Part shown: in pieces, positions 7,605-15,300 of the stretch
Layout: each line of letters starts with the position of its first letter
Numbering within the stretch: position 1 is the first letter of the stretch
Assembly: GCA_030272155.1 (NCBI GenBank)
Contig: CP126194.1
Coordinates: 2,099,501 to 2,163,500 of the forward strand
Source of the DNA: Tetradesmus obliquus
Taxonomy: Eukaryota; Chlorophyta; Chlorophyceae; Sphaeropleales; Scenedesmaceae
DNA: 64,000 nucleotides
Direction: 5' to 3'
The notes under the pieces: generated by a model
Told to the model about the DNA's origin: nothing
The model's input: the letters and a program-made list of their open reading frames with translations, nothing else
The model's database searches: none
Position numbers and translations under genes: made by a program

Positions 7605-7623
7605 CACGGTTGACGCGACCGTG
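7605..7623 (-). terminator. Hairpin downstream of packaging ATPase gene
   Basis: CACGGT (7605-7610), a 7-base loop and ACCGTG (7618-7623) form a perfect 6-bp stem in the 146-bp gap between the ATPase stop and the next minus-strand start. The AT-rich box tataatttc just beside it (7591-7599) could serve the following gene. Function is inferred from position. Confidence 0.4.
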
Positions 7624-7722
7624 CGCGTCGCTGACCTTCGTGTCAGCTCGACCGAGAGGGGGCTGGTGCCCCTGGGCGCGCGGATGCAGCCTGCACCGCA
7701 GAAGCCAAACCAGCAGAGCACT

Positions 7723-8715
7723 CTAAACCACAGGGAGCGCACTCTTAGGGTGCGTGTCATTTGTGCTTTTTGCAAAGCTAATAATTTCGTCCCAGCCCGC
7801 TCGCAGGCGGTGCTTCTCGGGCGCGCCAAAGTCGATGCACAGGAAGCCAAAGGGCCGGTTGGTGGCGTACTCGTAGGCCTTGAGCAGCTGCGCCTGTGGC
7901 ACGTCCGCGCCGTACATGTCCAGGAGCGCTTGCACCATCTTCTCGTCCTTGAGCTTGAAGATGCCCACCAGCGAGGCGTTCTCGCGGATGGAGCGAGGCA
8001 GGCCCGCAGCCTGCGCCTTGAGCGACTGCGCCACCAGCCACAGGGAGCAGCCCAGGCCCCCTGCCACGTGCCGGTGCCGGAGCGCCAGGTTGTGCAGGGG
8101 CGCCTTGTAGGAGCCCGCCATCAGCTCCGTGCCCTGCACGTCATCCAGCACGATGTGCAGCACAGGGGGCTTGCCCTTTCTGCTGGCGGGCCGATTGGCG
8201 TCGTAGCGGTAGGGCGGAGGGGGCTGGTCGATGAAGTCGCCAGAGAAGGCCCTGAACAGCAGGTCGGGGTCGATGCGCTCGATGTCGACGTGGCGCTTCT
8301 TGAGCAGGCGCTGCAGCAGCGCGTAGTCGTCCAGGGCGCGCTTGTGCTCCTGGTACTCGGCGGCCTCCTGGTCGATCGCCTCCAGCACCTTGATCAGGCT
8401 GGCATTGGTGGCGTCATCCACCAGGTCTTCGTCAGCGACCCCCGCCGACGTGTACAGGTCGCGGTTGCTCTGGCAGGTGGGGCTCAGCACCCAGATGCGG
8501 TCCGCCAGGCCCTCAGCACGCAGCTGCCTGAGCAGGGAGAAGAGCGCAAAGCCCTTGCCACCGCCCTTGCGGCCCACGATGAGCCCCAGTTGGTGCAGCG
8601 GGATGCCATCCTCGGGCGTGTCCACGGCGAACGCGTGCTTCAGCTTTGCAGCCGGGGCCTTGACCTCGTAGCGCGGGACCTTGGTGACGTGTAACGCGCC
8701 GTGCATTTGCATCAC
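7723..8715 (-). CDS. FtsK/HerA-type genome-packaging ATPase
   Basis: A 330-residue P-loop ATPase. Walker A is GRKGGGKG at residues 48-55; Walker B is LHIVLDD at about 187-193, and LWLVAQS near 226 fits a sensor-like strand. This set and length match the A32/FtsK-HerA packaging ATPases of polinton-like viruses, virophages and NCLDVs, which pump DNA into preformed capsids. It is a hallmark gene for the element. Start: MMQMHGALHV offers ATGs at 8715, 8712 and 8706; the first is used. It is followed by a small gene after a hairpin-bearing gap and preceded by the basic repeat protein. Both motifs look intact, so it is probably active. Confidence 0.88.
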   Translation of the reverse strand: MMQMHGALHVTKVPRYEVKAPAAKLKHAFAVDTPEDGIPLHQLGLIVGRKGGGKGFALFSLLRQLRAEGLADRIWVLSPTCQSNRDLYTSAGVADEDLVDDATNASLIKVLEAIDQEAAEYQEHKRALDDYALLQRLLKKRHVDIERIDPDLLFRAFSGDFIDQPPPPYRYDANRPASRKGKPPVLHIVLDDVQGTELMAGSYKAPLHNLALRHRHVAGGLGCSLWLVAQSLKAQAAGLPRSIRENASLVGIFKLKDEKMVQALLDMYGADVPQAQLLKAYEYATNRPFGFLCIDFGAPEKHRLRAGWDEIISFAKSTNDTHPKSALPVV

Positions 8716-8737
8716 GGAGTTAAGTCATGTCTGGATT

Positions 8738-9580
8738 TTAGTCGCGCATCGACAATGGGCGGAGCCTCAGGTCTTCGTTGAACTCGCGGCGGTAAGCTCT
8801 CCATGGAGCTTCCTGAGCCAACTGGCGCTGAGTGCGACGCGGTTTGGCGATGACAGGAACAGGGCGCAGTCGGTTGGGATCCGGACGAGCCCTTGCAACA
8901 GCAGGAGGAGGAGGGTTGAGCTGGTTCTCGGCGGGTCGGGGGTTGAGCTGGTTCTCGGCAGGCCTCGCGGGGTTGCGCTGGTTCTCGGCGGGCCTCGCGG
9001 CAGGCGACCTCACGACAGGCGACCTCACCGTACGAATCCTGACACCAGGCTCCTGCTTTACGCGCACGGGGTTGGCTTGATTCTGAGGGGGGCGGGCATC
9101 GCTCCGGTCTGGCGCATCTGGCTGCAGCGAAGCCACCGTGAACGAGTCGCTCATGGACAGCGGGGCTCGGGACCTTTGCGTCGCCTGGCTTGCCGTTGAC
9201 GCCCGAGTGCTCTTGGGCTCCTTCTTGACGACCACAGGCTCCGAAGCACCATTCATCGTGGTGCCCTTGGGCTTGGCGTCCACCTCGGTCAGGGCAGGGA
9301 GCCCGTAGACAGGGCGCTCAACAGGTTGGGGAACGCTGACGTTGAAGCCCATGGGCATGGGCGCGTACCCACCACCACCACCAGCGCTGCTCAAGGAGAT
9401 GTTGTTCTTCACAATTGTGCTCTTGGTGATGGCGCGCAGCATAGCCCTGTGCGCCTGCACACTCTGGACGATGGAGGAGGCCTTGGTGGCCTTGGGCTTG
9501 GTGGCCTTGGCCTTGGCCTTGGCCTTGGGCTTGGGCTTGGGCTTCGTCCCAACATTACTGGGGGGCTTGCTGGGGGGCAT
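8738..9580 (-). CDS. Basic low-complexity virion or DNA-binding protein
   Basis: A 280-residue, strongly basic protein. The N terminus is a Lys/Ala/Pro tract (KPKPKPKAKAKAKATKPKA), encoded by hexamer-type DNA repeats near 9490-9545, resembling histone-H1 tails. The middle is disordered, and residues about 195-225 carry three or more copies of RPAENQ(L/R)NP. No enzymatic motif is visible. A Lys/Ala/Pro tail suggests nucleic-acid condensation, perhaps core packaging, but this is inference. It lies between the ATPase and the probable penton gene on the same strand with 22- and 6-bp gaps. The open frame despite repeats suggests selection. Confidence 0.65.
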   Translation of the reverse strand: MPPSKPPSNVGTKPKPKPKAKAKAKATKPKATKASSIVQSVQAHRAMLRAITKSTIVKNNISLSSAGGGGGYAPMPMGFNVSVPQPVERPVYGLPALTEVDAKPKGTTMNGASEPVVVKKEPKSTRASTASQATQRSRAPLSMSDSFTVASLQPDAPDRSDARPPQNQANPVRVKQEPGVRIRTVRSPVVRSPAARPAENQRNPARPAENQLNPRPAENQLNPPPPAVARARPDPNRLRPVPVIAKPRRTQRQLAQEAPWRAYRREFNEDLRLRPLSMRD

Positions 9581-9586
9581 TGTGCT

Positions 9587-10372
9587 TTAAGACCGTGTTG
9601 ATTTTTTGAGATCCAGCAGCTCGGCCGTGTTCTTGTTCAACAGGCTCATCTGGTCCTCAAACACGTCAGCCACCTCTGCAATGGTGACGGTGCAGTGCCA
9701 GGGCTCGGCACAGGTGGGGATCAGCCCCAGCTCAGCGTCACTGATCCACACCCGAATGCTGTCGATCAGGCTGGAGTGGTAGAACACGGCGCGGTCACCG
9801 CTCAGGTCTTCAAACGGATAGGGGATCTCATCATTCACAGGCAGGGTGCACAGGACCTGTGTGTTGGTCTTCAGCACCCCATCCCTCCACACGTGCGTGT
9901 TGCTGGACAGGCTGGAGTGTACGATGACGTAGTCCAACAGACCCAGCTGGGGCGCCTGCACAGAGCTGGAGCCAGCAGTCAGGGTCCTGACACTACGAGG
10001 CAGGCCCAGCAGGTCGGCACAGGAGTTGGGCGCAGAGACGTCCAGCTGGCCAGCGGTCTGAAAGATGAAACGGTTGTCCACATGGCTCCACTTGGTCACA
10101 CAGCCAACACTGCTCAGCTGGTAACAGATGTCTTGCGCAGTGGACTTGCCCGGCCACAGGTAGTACTGAACATTGTTCCACCCGAACGTGTTGTTGGCAG
10201 CCGAGATGTTGGGGATGAAGCTGGGCATCACGATCTTGCTGATCCACACCTTCCAGCTGGTCTTGTGGCTGGAGTCCACCTTGTGCAAGAGCATGGGCGG
10301 CAGGTGCAGGTCCACAGAGGCAGTGCTGCTGCTAATCAACAGGTGGTGCGTCTGCAGGGGGCGCTGCATCAC
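9587..10372 (-). CDS. Probable minor capsid (penton) protein
   Basis: A 261-residue protein, MMQRPLQTHHLLISSSTASV. Beta-rich segments include KVWISKIVMPSFIPNISAAN, YYLWPGKSTAQDICYQLSSV and LDYVIVHSSLSSNTHVWRDG. The segment ending SLIDSIRVWISDAELGLI recalls the conserved 'i-si-v-l-d-e-g' strand of polinton/PLV penton proteins (single jelly roll). Its length matches the family (230-300 residues). With the capsid protein and ATPase it completes the usual morphogenesis trio. The closeness of this call rests on pattern memory; a profile or structure comparison would decide. The C terminus (LLDLKKSTRS) is basic. Confidence 0.62.
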   Translation of the reverse strand: MMQRPLQTHHLLISSSTASVDLHLPPMLLHKVDSSHKTSWKVWISKIVMPSFIPNISAANNTFGWNNVQYYLWPGKSTAQDICYQLSSVGCVTKWSHVDNRFIFQTAGQLDVSAPNSCADLLGLPRSVRTLTAGSSSVQAPQLGLLDYVIVHSSLSSNTHVWRDGVLKTNTQVLCTLPVNDEIPYPFEDLSGDRAVFYHSSLIDSIRVWISDAELGLIPTCAEPWHCTVTIAEVADVFEDQMSLLNKNTAELLDLKKSTRS

Positions 10373-10373
10373 G

Positions 10374-10598
10374 TTACCTAAACTCCAGCAGGAAAGGGCC
10401 AGGAAGGATGCGCAGCATGCCAGGCTCTACAGTGGATCGGTGGATCCTGTAGCGCGCACACTTGGCGCAACCGCACTCGGTCCAGTCAGCGTGAGGCGGG
10501 CGACGACGGGGCTTCTCGGGGCTGGGAGACTCAGGTATGGTCGACACGGTCGACTCAGGCATTTGACACATCTCAGAGAAGCCAAACAAACTACACAT
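10374..10598 (-). CDS. Small Cys-rich protein
   Basis: About 74 residues from the ATG at 10598 (MCSLFGFSEMCQMPE). This start overlaps the preceding gene's stop by 8 bases, typical of tight viral packing; the longer frame to 10703 lies wholly inside that gene. A Pro/Ser/Arg-rich middle is followed by WTECGCAKCARYRIH, a CxCxxC cluster that could bind metal with the nearby His. Its stop is one base from the probable penton start. Family unknown. Confidence 0.5.
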   Translation of the reverse strand: MCSLFGFSEMCQMPESTVSTIPESPSPEKPRRRPPHADWTECGCAKCARYRIHRSTVEPGMLRILPGPFLLEFR

Positions 10599-11256
10599 GT
10601 GGCACGCACACGTCCACCCGCTGGCCATCATCCAACAGCTTGGGGTCGCGGTCAATCTGGCGCAGGATGGTGGCAATGCCATCCCTGTAGTTGGCAGCAC
10701 CATAGCTCACGCCATCCTGGAAGGCAGTGCGACCCCCACGCACAAAGTTCAGGAAGCGCTCAATGCCCCACCTGTCAATGCCAGCCTTGATGACGCGCAC
10801 AGCCACAGGCAGGTTGCTGACCTGGTTCAAAGACCAGGGGTCCACAGAGGGATCCACCTGGCGCACCAGGTCAATGGACAGATTGAACAGAGAAACATTG
10901 GCAGCATCACCATCACGATCCTTGGTGGCGTCCCTGTCATCAGAAGACATGGTGGTGGTCTCCTGCATGGCCATGGCCACCATCAGGGCAGTCAGGTGGG
11001 GAGGCACGCCAGCATTCTTGCAGACCATGACCAGCCGCTGCTTGTTGTAGCGAAGGATGAAGCCGTACTCGTTGATGGCGTAGGGCAGGGAGGCAGGGCT
11101 GTTGGGCAGGCACTCACTCCAGTAGCGGGTCATCTTGACTGGGCCAGAGAGTTTATCTGGCTGCATGGAACTTGAGGCAAGCCAGAGGAGCCATACCAGC
11201 AACCCAGCAACAACAGCCAACATGCCAACCAAGTGCCACTTCTGCGGAGGCGTCAT
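10591..11256 (-). CDS. Membrane-anchored lysozyme-like domain protein
   Basis: A 221-residue protein. An N-terminal membrane segment (MLAVVAGLLVWLLWLASS) is followed by a globular domain. Recognisable landmarks are ALMVAMAMQETTTMSSDDRD, NVSLFNLSIDLV, VRGGRTAFQDG and YRDGIATILRQID. I recall a similar domain (AMAMQETT..S.DRD, FN.., RGGRTAF.DG) in uncharacterised fungal and viral proteins. A conserved Glu in a helix before a DRD loop resembles lysozyme/transglycosylase folds, but no activity can be assigned. Starts at 11256 or 11223 are both possible; the latter ATG shares bases with the plus-strand gene's ATG. It may be a virion membrane or entry enzyme. Confidence 0.6.
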   Translation of the reverse strand: MTPPQKWHLVGMLAVVAGLLVWLLWLASSSMQPDKLSGPVKMTRYWSECLPNSPASLPYAINEYGFILRYNKQRLVMVCKNAGVPPHLTALMVAMAMQETTTMSSDDRDATKDRDGDAANVSLFNLSIDLVRQVDPSVDPWSLNQVSNLPVAVRVIKAGIDRWGIERFLNFVRGGRTAFQDGVSYGAANYRDGIATILRQIDRDPKLLDDGQRVDVCVPHV

Positions 11257-11461
11257 CTACGTACCCAGGACCATGAAGAACAAGAGGAAAGCAATCGCAT
11301 GCATGGCAAACAAGCAAGAAGCCTGCAGCTTCCCAGCACACCCAGAGTGCGCCATCAGGCAGATGGACAAACTGAAGAAGAGAGACAGGCAGGGGATACT
11401 GGGGTTCATAGAGCTCAGCGAAGCGGGCCTGCTGAGGCCAGAAGACGCCCAGCGGGAATAG
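11222..11461 (+). CDS. Small zinc-finger-like protein
   Basis: A 79-residue protein from the ATG at 11222 (MPTKCHFCGGVIYVP). Cys and His positions (CHFCGG, then ACMANKQEACSFPAHPEC) give a possible zinc site of the CxxC...C..HxxC kind, followed by a basic, helical C-terminal half. It is divergent from and overlaps the lysozyme-like gene; the four bases CATG at 11221-11224 could hold both start codons. It is the last gene clearly belonging to the virus-like block. Function unknown; small Zn proteins are common in PLVs. Confidence 0.55.
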   Translation: MPTKCHFCGGVIYVPRTMKNKRKAIACMANKQEACSFPAHPECAIRQMDKLKKRDRQGILGFIELSEAGLLRPEDAQRE

Positions 11462-12303
11462 GCGAAGAGGTCGCGGGTTCGAACCTGGCCTGGTGCTTTC
11501 ACTTTTTGGGTGATGGCTCGCTCCTGAAATTTTTTCACTGGAACGGGGAGCTGACGGCTCCAATACGTTTGGCACAATGTAAAACCACTGTGGGAACTGC
11601 TTGGGCCCCAAGGGGGGTGCTAAAAGACTGCGCGCAGCGCTTAGGCGTGGCTACCATCTATCTGAAAGCAGATGGACTGCAGACGATGACCCAGTTCCTG
11701 CCAGCAAGGATATTGCCGCCGAGCATGCCTACAGTAGAGAAGGAGGCATTGGTTAAAGCACACAAACCAGACATAGTGCTATACCGCACCAACAAGGATA
11801 CAAAAAACAAGCACAGCTACATATTTGTGGAGGTCAAGTACTGCAGAGACACGCAACTGCAAGACCAAGTGCTGCACGCCAGGGAGCAGCACCACAGTCT
11901 GTTGCAAGCAATAAGGAAGTACACCTCTCATAACGACACTGCAATACAACTGGTAGTCATCCCCCTGGGGGTTGCCGGCACAGTATACACTAGTGCCAAG
12001 AAGCTCCTGAAGGAATCACTAGGCGTCTCGTCCCCAGCACTGGACACACTGCTGCGTAACCTGCATCTCCATGCCGTTCGATCACTCACCAACGTGATAA
12101 GATACAGGCGCATCAAGATGGGCACTCGCCTTGGCAAGCAATGGCGCCAACACAGCCATGCAGCAGGTGGTAACTGTGTAACACAACGAAACAGCGGCAG
12201 CGGCAGCAGCACCAGCAATGCAGCTAAAAACGGCCGGAAGAGGCAAGGGCCCAGACTACCCAACTTCAAGCGCAAGAAACGCAAGAAAAAGCAGGGAGGA
12301 TAG
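11462..12303 (+). pseudogene. PD-(D/E)XK nuclease-like ORF, likely retroelement remnant
   Basis: An open frame of about 280 codons with no in-frame ATG before MTQFLPARILPPSMP unless one starts upstream inside the zinc-finger gene (first ATG at 11233). KPDIVLYR followed by YIFVEVKYC gives the D...ExK pattern of PD-(D/E)XK endonucleases. Then come DQVLHAREQHHSLLQAI, LVVIPLGVAGTVYTS and a Lys/Arg-rich tail (NFKRKKRKKKQGG). I associate this combination with C-terminal nuclease-like regions of repetitive ORFs in green-algal genomes, probably non-LTR retroelements. No reverse transcriptase is in the window. It could also be a cargo gene of the virus element. Confidence 0.45.
11465..11500 (+). other. 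tRNA 3'-half-like sequence at the element's right side
   Basis: The run aggtcgcgggttcgaa matches the variable loop, T-stem and T-loop of a typical eukaryotic tRNA, especially tRNA-Ile (AGGTCGCGGGTTCGA). The 3' half of the T-stem is imperfect and no matching 5' half or acceptor stem is seen within 80 bases upstream. It may be a tRNA-gene fragment at an integration site or part of a tRNA-derived SINE. Confidence 0.4.
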
Positions 12304-13356
12304 TTACCTCCAATGCATATGGCTGGGGCTGGGAGACTTTAGGGAATGGGGCGGCAGGGGTGCTGGATGTGGTGGGCAGCAGCAGCAGCAGCAGCGGTGA
12401 TGGGTTGCTGCCTGCTAGCATGGTCTCATTGTTGCAACGGCTCTACATTGTGATCACTTGGTATCATTTGATCGTGTGTTCAGCGGAAGCAGCGAGGGGA
12501 GCGTGCTGGAGCCACGACAGTACAGCAGGGGGCAGAGGAGATGCCTGCTGCTCTGAAGACCTAGAGGACTCGCAGCTTTCTTTAAGGAGGAAGTCATATG
12601 TTTTTGATGGACTGCGGATGGCAGAGCTTGTCGTAGGGGAAGGGCGGGAGTCCCGTGGCACTGTTACGCGGTGTTATGGCCCTGTCCTTTGCCCTCCTTT
12701 ACTTCCGCTCTCTGAAAAGAGAGCGTAGACACTTTCACTTTCACGGGGCACGTGCTGCTACGTGCACCTGCTGCAGGGGATGTTCATTTGTCAGTCACTG
12801 TCAACAGTCACCAGCAGCGCCGTCACCAGCAGGCCTGGCCCTATACAAGGGCCGTCACGTGGTTGTGTGCGCGCGTGCGCCAAGTTGTAGCTGTATCATG
12901 GTGACAGGCTGCCTCAACCAAGTGCAAGAGGTGGCTGTTTTTGAGTTGTGCAACAACATGTGAGTCACGAGCATCCTAGGACATGCAGGCTGACGGCGGC
13001 GCTGCCGCAATGGCTGCAATACTGCAATGCAGTGTCAACCGTGTCATGGGCTAACCACAGCACACCACGTACTGGCGCGTATTTGGGCACGTATCAATAC
13101 TCTCCAGGCAGCGTATTGCGTATCGCGTATCCAATACCATACGTATTGCGTATTAAGCAACCCTGTTACATACGGGCATCGCCTGGGCAACAAGCTGAAC
13201 ATAGGTCCCAGATTGGATGCAGCAGATAAATCAAGAATGTAAACGCAAGTTGAGTGAGTTATGTTGTGCTGTGTCGTGCGTGTTTGAGCTGCAACGTTGC
13301 TGCTGCCGCAGCAACTCCAGCATAGCAACTGCTGCTGCTCCCTCCAAGCCTGCTGG

Positions 13357-13391
<35 letters not shown>

Positions 13392-14686
13392 CTGGTACTG
13401 CTACACCTTGTGAACGCCTGTACATGCCTTATTTGAACTTATGTTTGCACATCAGCTGCTGAGGCCATCTGCCAGGCCCTGGCTGGCCTGAGGGCAGGTG
13501 CTATCTCCTGCAGGGTCCTTCAGGGCAGGGGCATTTCGAGCAGTCATCTTACAGCATGTGCCGTTCAATTCAAAGCCAGCAAACAAATAGTTGATTGATA
13601 AGAGAGAGACTATTAGTACGCTTGTGCGTGTTCGGCGAATCGCCTTCACTCGGGGTGTAACTAGCTGTTGGCACCACCAAAGGTAACTTTGAACGGGTAT
13701 CTACGCTTACGCTGTATCGCTTCGGATTATATCTCCTATTCAAGCGTTGTGATGATATTGTTGCTGCTGTCGCAGCAGACGACTTAGTGGCTGCTGCTGC
13801 TACAGCAGCTGCTTTTGGTCACAATCGTCGGCTCGATGCAAGATGCGACAGCTCCAAGGCATTTTTGTTGCACTTCAATTGTCTAATCGCGTCCTTGCTG
13901 ACCTTGGCAGTGCTCCAATCGTTAGCGCAAAAATCCGGGCCGGATTTATGCATTTTCACTGAAAATCGCATGTAGGGTATGCTAGATCCGACATCTTTAA
14001 GGTGTAGTTATAGCGTTGAAAAGTCCATTGTGGCAGCAAACCTGCTCTGACAGTGCCCTGGTGCCCAGCCATTGAAAAGGGCGAAATTTTCCGGCCGGTA
14101 TTTTGCAGAATTGGCCATAGTCTCAACTTGCAAAGATCACAACAGAACACATCGCATAGCATAGAAACATATTACACTGTGACTACCATGACACCAAGCA
14201 GGTGCCATGGAAACTGTGCCAATGCATACTAGATATGTTAATTGGGTTTACTAGCGGCACAACCAGCCAAATCCTCATCAGCTGGGCGACGACATGATCA
14301 CAACATAAGCTTGAAACAAAACACATGGAATGCGTTATTGAGGGCATGAAAACATGCACAAACAGCACCAAGTGCAGGCGGGTAAAAAGCCTTTTTGCAC
14401 ACCAGCAGCTCGGCTGCACCGCGGAACACCAGGGCCACCATCAACCCCATAAGACACAAAACAATGCATCTCAAGCACATTGCTGACACCGCAGAGGCAG
14501 CAAGTGGCCCGTGGCAGTGGCCACACATTGCCACTCCAACTCATACCAGAGGTTGCTGCAGAAGCAGTTCCAACCAGCCGCTGGGTGGTGGCACCAGCAA
14601 GCGCCCCAACTGATCACTGCCATTCAATCGCTGGCAACGCTGCCTTGCACCCAAAAGTAATGCTCAAGCAATGCTTGTTCAAGTGG
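12304..14686. other. Non-genic interval with CTG microsatellite
   Basis: No reading frame here has a recognisable domain, and codon use looks random. It contains a (CTG)n/(GCT)n tract at about 13350-13400 and short imperfect repeats of gtattgcgtat near 13110-13150. The interval separates the virus-like block and nuclease ORF from the first host gene. No transposon ends were found. Confidence 0.6.
13350..13400. repeat. CTG microsatellite (representative of many)
   Basis: gctgctgctgctgctgctgctggtgct-type tract. Similar CTG/CAG tracts are at about 15264-15300, 16375-16398, 27750-27776, 33981-34011, 34418-34438, 40076-40112, 47661-47714, 49168-49206, 52534-52564, 57195-57234 and 62850-62880. In exons they encode Gln, Ala or Ser runs; in introns, CTG tracts often end directly in the CAG of a 3' splice site (for example 27750-27777, 30240-30267 and, with a short gap, 40076-40123). 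Confidence 0.85.
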
Positions 14687-15267
14687 TTATGCTGGCAGCT
14701 TTGTTGCCTTGAGAGGGACTGTCTCGTGGTGCTCTGCATACCACTTGTCCACACCTCGCTTGACTGCCTTCACCAGTGCCTGCCGAGGCAGCATTGCCAT
14801 GACCTTCATCGTGCGCACAGCAGCAGCAGGGAATGCAAGCACGCCACCCTGCACACAGCACCGATGTTGGAGGTCAGGCACAAGTGCACAAGCAACAGCT
14901 GTTGGTTAATGCGCTGATTTACAGCAGTAGCAGATGGGCTGAACCTTCTCTGTGCTATGGAAACGGTCAGGTACCTCAATAGGCATGGCCTGCCTCACAC
15001 AACGCATATGCTGTGCATGAATCATGCATGCATGCGCATGCTGACTGCTGGATCGCACGTACTTTGGCTGCACAGAGGAAGCTGAAGAAGCATCGCAGCA
15101 AGCATATACAACATACTGCGCTGCACTGCACTGCAAGCCGCCGAGCTGAAGTTATAGTCCGCACCCACCTTGCCACCTGCAATGCCATGGCAGATGTAGG
15201 CTGCTGCATCCTCTGCAGTAATCGCCCCCAGCTTCTGCTTCAGTGCCTCCTCAGGCAGCACATCCAG

Positions 15268-15300
<33 letters not shown>

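Noticed and set aside
7449-7850. Minus-strand 133-codon frame between ATPase and acidic protein genes
   Set aside because: It overlaps the 3' end of the ATPase gene and the CUE-like gene in other frames, is Arg/Thr/Cys-rich and shows no family pattern.
9326-9601. Plus-strand frames with GLGLGL runs
   Set aside because: They are the antisense reading of the Lys/Ala/Pro repeat tract in the basic viral protein.
11233-11461. N-terminal extension of the PD-(D/E)XK ORF
   Set aside because: This part overlaps the zinc-finger-like gene in another frame and reads as Arg-rich nonsense; sensible sequence starts only after about 11,500.
11465-11500. A complete tRNA gene
   Set aside because: Only the T-arm side is recognisable, the T-stem has a mismatch, and no D-arm, anticodon arm or complementary acceptor strand lies upstream.
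15022-15168. Continuation of SDR exon 5 to a stop at 15022
   Set aside because: A good donor (aag|gtgggt) at 15168 joins in phase to a final exon with a typical SDR tail; the read-through peptide is unlike the family.
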